5,265 nucleotides of DNA from Verrucomicrobiota bacterium (GTDB lineage Bacteria > Verrucomicrobiota > Verrucomicrobiia > Limisphaerales > JAFMIX01): NCBI GenBank assembly GCA_026397895.1, contig JAPLTZ010000187.1:2005-7269 (forward strand), in the 5' to 3' direction. Of the stretch, positions 4,933 through 5,265 are shown one piece after another. Numbering within the stretch: the stretch's first letter is position 1; every line of letters begins with the position of its first letter. The notes beneath the pieces were generated by a model that was given only the letters and a program-made list of their open reading frames with translations, was not told the DNA's origin and did not search any database. The position numbers were made by a program, and so were the translations under genes.

Positions 4933-5265
4933 GCCCGCCCGCCGCGCCCTCGCAGACCGATTGCACCGTCGCGTCCCGCACCGCCTCGACCACGTCGAAG
5001 ACCTGCCGCCGCACACGGTTCAGCCCGCCGCCGTCCGTGCCGACCCCGAGGTTGCCCTCGCGATCCACGGCGAGCGACAGGATGTAGCTGCTCGACAACC
5101 CCTGCTCCTTCGTCAGGTGCGCCGCCTTGCCCGCCGCGTCGAACAGGAACACGCCGTTGCCGAGCGTGCCGACGATGAGGTTGCCCGCGCGGTCTTCGCA
5201 CGCTGCCGTGACCTGCGCCGCCGCCCACGGATAAAATCCGAAATCGCGCTCCAGCCGGTTCGTCG
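4568..5265 (-). CDS. Propeller/triple-Y sensor histidine kinase, N-terminal piece (open at the right edge, frameshifted)
   Basis: The 231 visible codons contain about five consecutive beta-propeller blades of the two-component-regulator propeller type, each ending in a GxLWVGTxGGL-like turn. They are DRAGNLIVGTLGNGV, DREGNLGVGTDGGGL, GAAGGLWVGINSGGL, DREQQLWVGTFGGL and DRAGRLWVGTQGGL. Blades repeat about every 41 residues and are linked by phrases such as EGLLNLYVRSV and DGLAADDVRAI. In such kinases two seven-bladed propellers usually form the periplasmic sensing part, so the signal peptide and several blades must lie beyond the right edge. The frame is open to the edge with no start codon of its own family type; the internal ATG at 5152 is mid-blade and not a credible start. 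It stops at TGA 4570-4568 just after the sixth blade begins, and the protein sense continues in another frame at 4577. Taken at face value this piece would be a sensor fragment without kinase. I regard it as the same gene as 3072-4577. Confidence 0.85.
   Translation of the reverse strand, partial: TNRLERDFGFYPWAAAQVTAACEDRAGNLIVGTLGNGVFLFDAAGKAAHLTKEQGLSSSYILSLAVDREGNLGVGTDGGGLNRVRRQVFDVVEAVRDATVQSVCEGAAGGLWVGINSGGLNFLKDGERRTFGLKEGLLNLYVRSVFLDREQQLWVGTFGGLFQLAENSLRRAPGTEALNPEITAIQQDRAGRLWVGTQGGLACREGNAWKIFTTRDGLAADDVRAIARRAV

Overview
The window is GC-rich, densely packed bacterial chromosome. The mix of genes suggests the Verrucomicrobiota or a close PVC-group relative: a YlbF-like protein with a cysteine-rich tail, a beta-propeller/triple-Y sensor kinase with a NarL-type regulator, a short GreA/GreB-like factor, and visible start codons with no clear Shine-Dalgarno sequence. 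This assignment is an inference from gene content, not from a marker gene. No mobile element, RNA gene or CRISPR array is visible.

Left part (1-973, minus strand): the N-terminal 102 codons of cysteinyl-tRNA synthetase (cysS, running off the left edge) follow a 159-residue Gre-like protein, with 62 bases between them. A 123-base divergent intergenic region separates the Gre-like gene from the plus-strand genes.

Centre (974-2348, plus strand): a 139-residue YlbF-like protein with a CC...CxC tail ends in a strong intrinsic terminator. Next is a 285-residue protein resembling nucleoside 2-deoxyribosyltransferases, whose own candidate promoter lies almost on its ATG.

Right part (2357-5265, minus strand): a two-component system is transcribed right to left. 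The sensor kinase comes first (its start is beyond the right edge) and the LuxR/NarL-type response regulator second. The 88-base gap between them carries two oppositely oriented arrays of a 7-base unit that form a perfect 14-bp inverted repeat. The sensor gene is broken in this sequence. Within its propeller about 82 bases of one blade appear to be missing, which shifts the frame and leaves a 231-codon N-terminal piece (open at the window edge) and a 501-codon C-terminal piece. The regulator converges tail to tail with the deoxyribosyltransferase-like gene, 8 bases apart.

Functionally the window mixes translation and transcription housekeeping (cysS, Gre-like), a possible RNA-processing or regulatory accessory protein (YlbF-like), a possible nucleoside enzyme and one sensory system. 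I see no convincing evidence for a single new multi-gene system. The most interesting points are the propeller lesion, the heptamer inverted repeat, the cysteine tail of the YlbF-like protein and the deoxyribosyltransferase-like protein with its unexplained C-terminal half.
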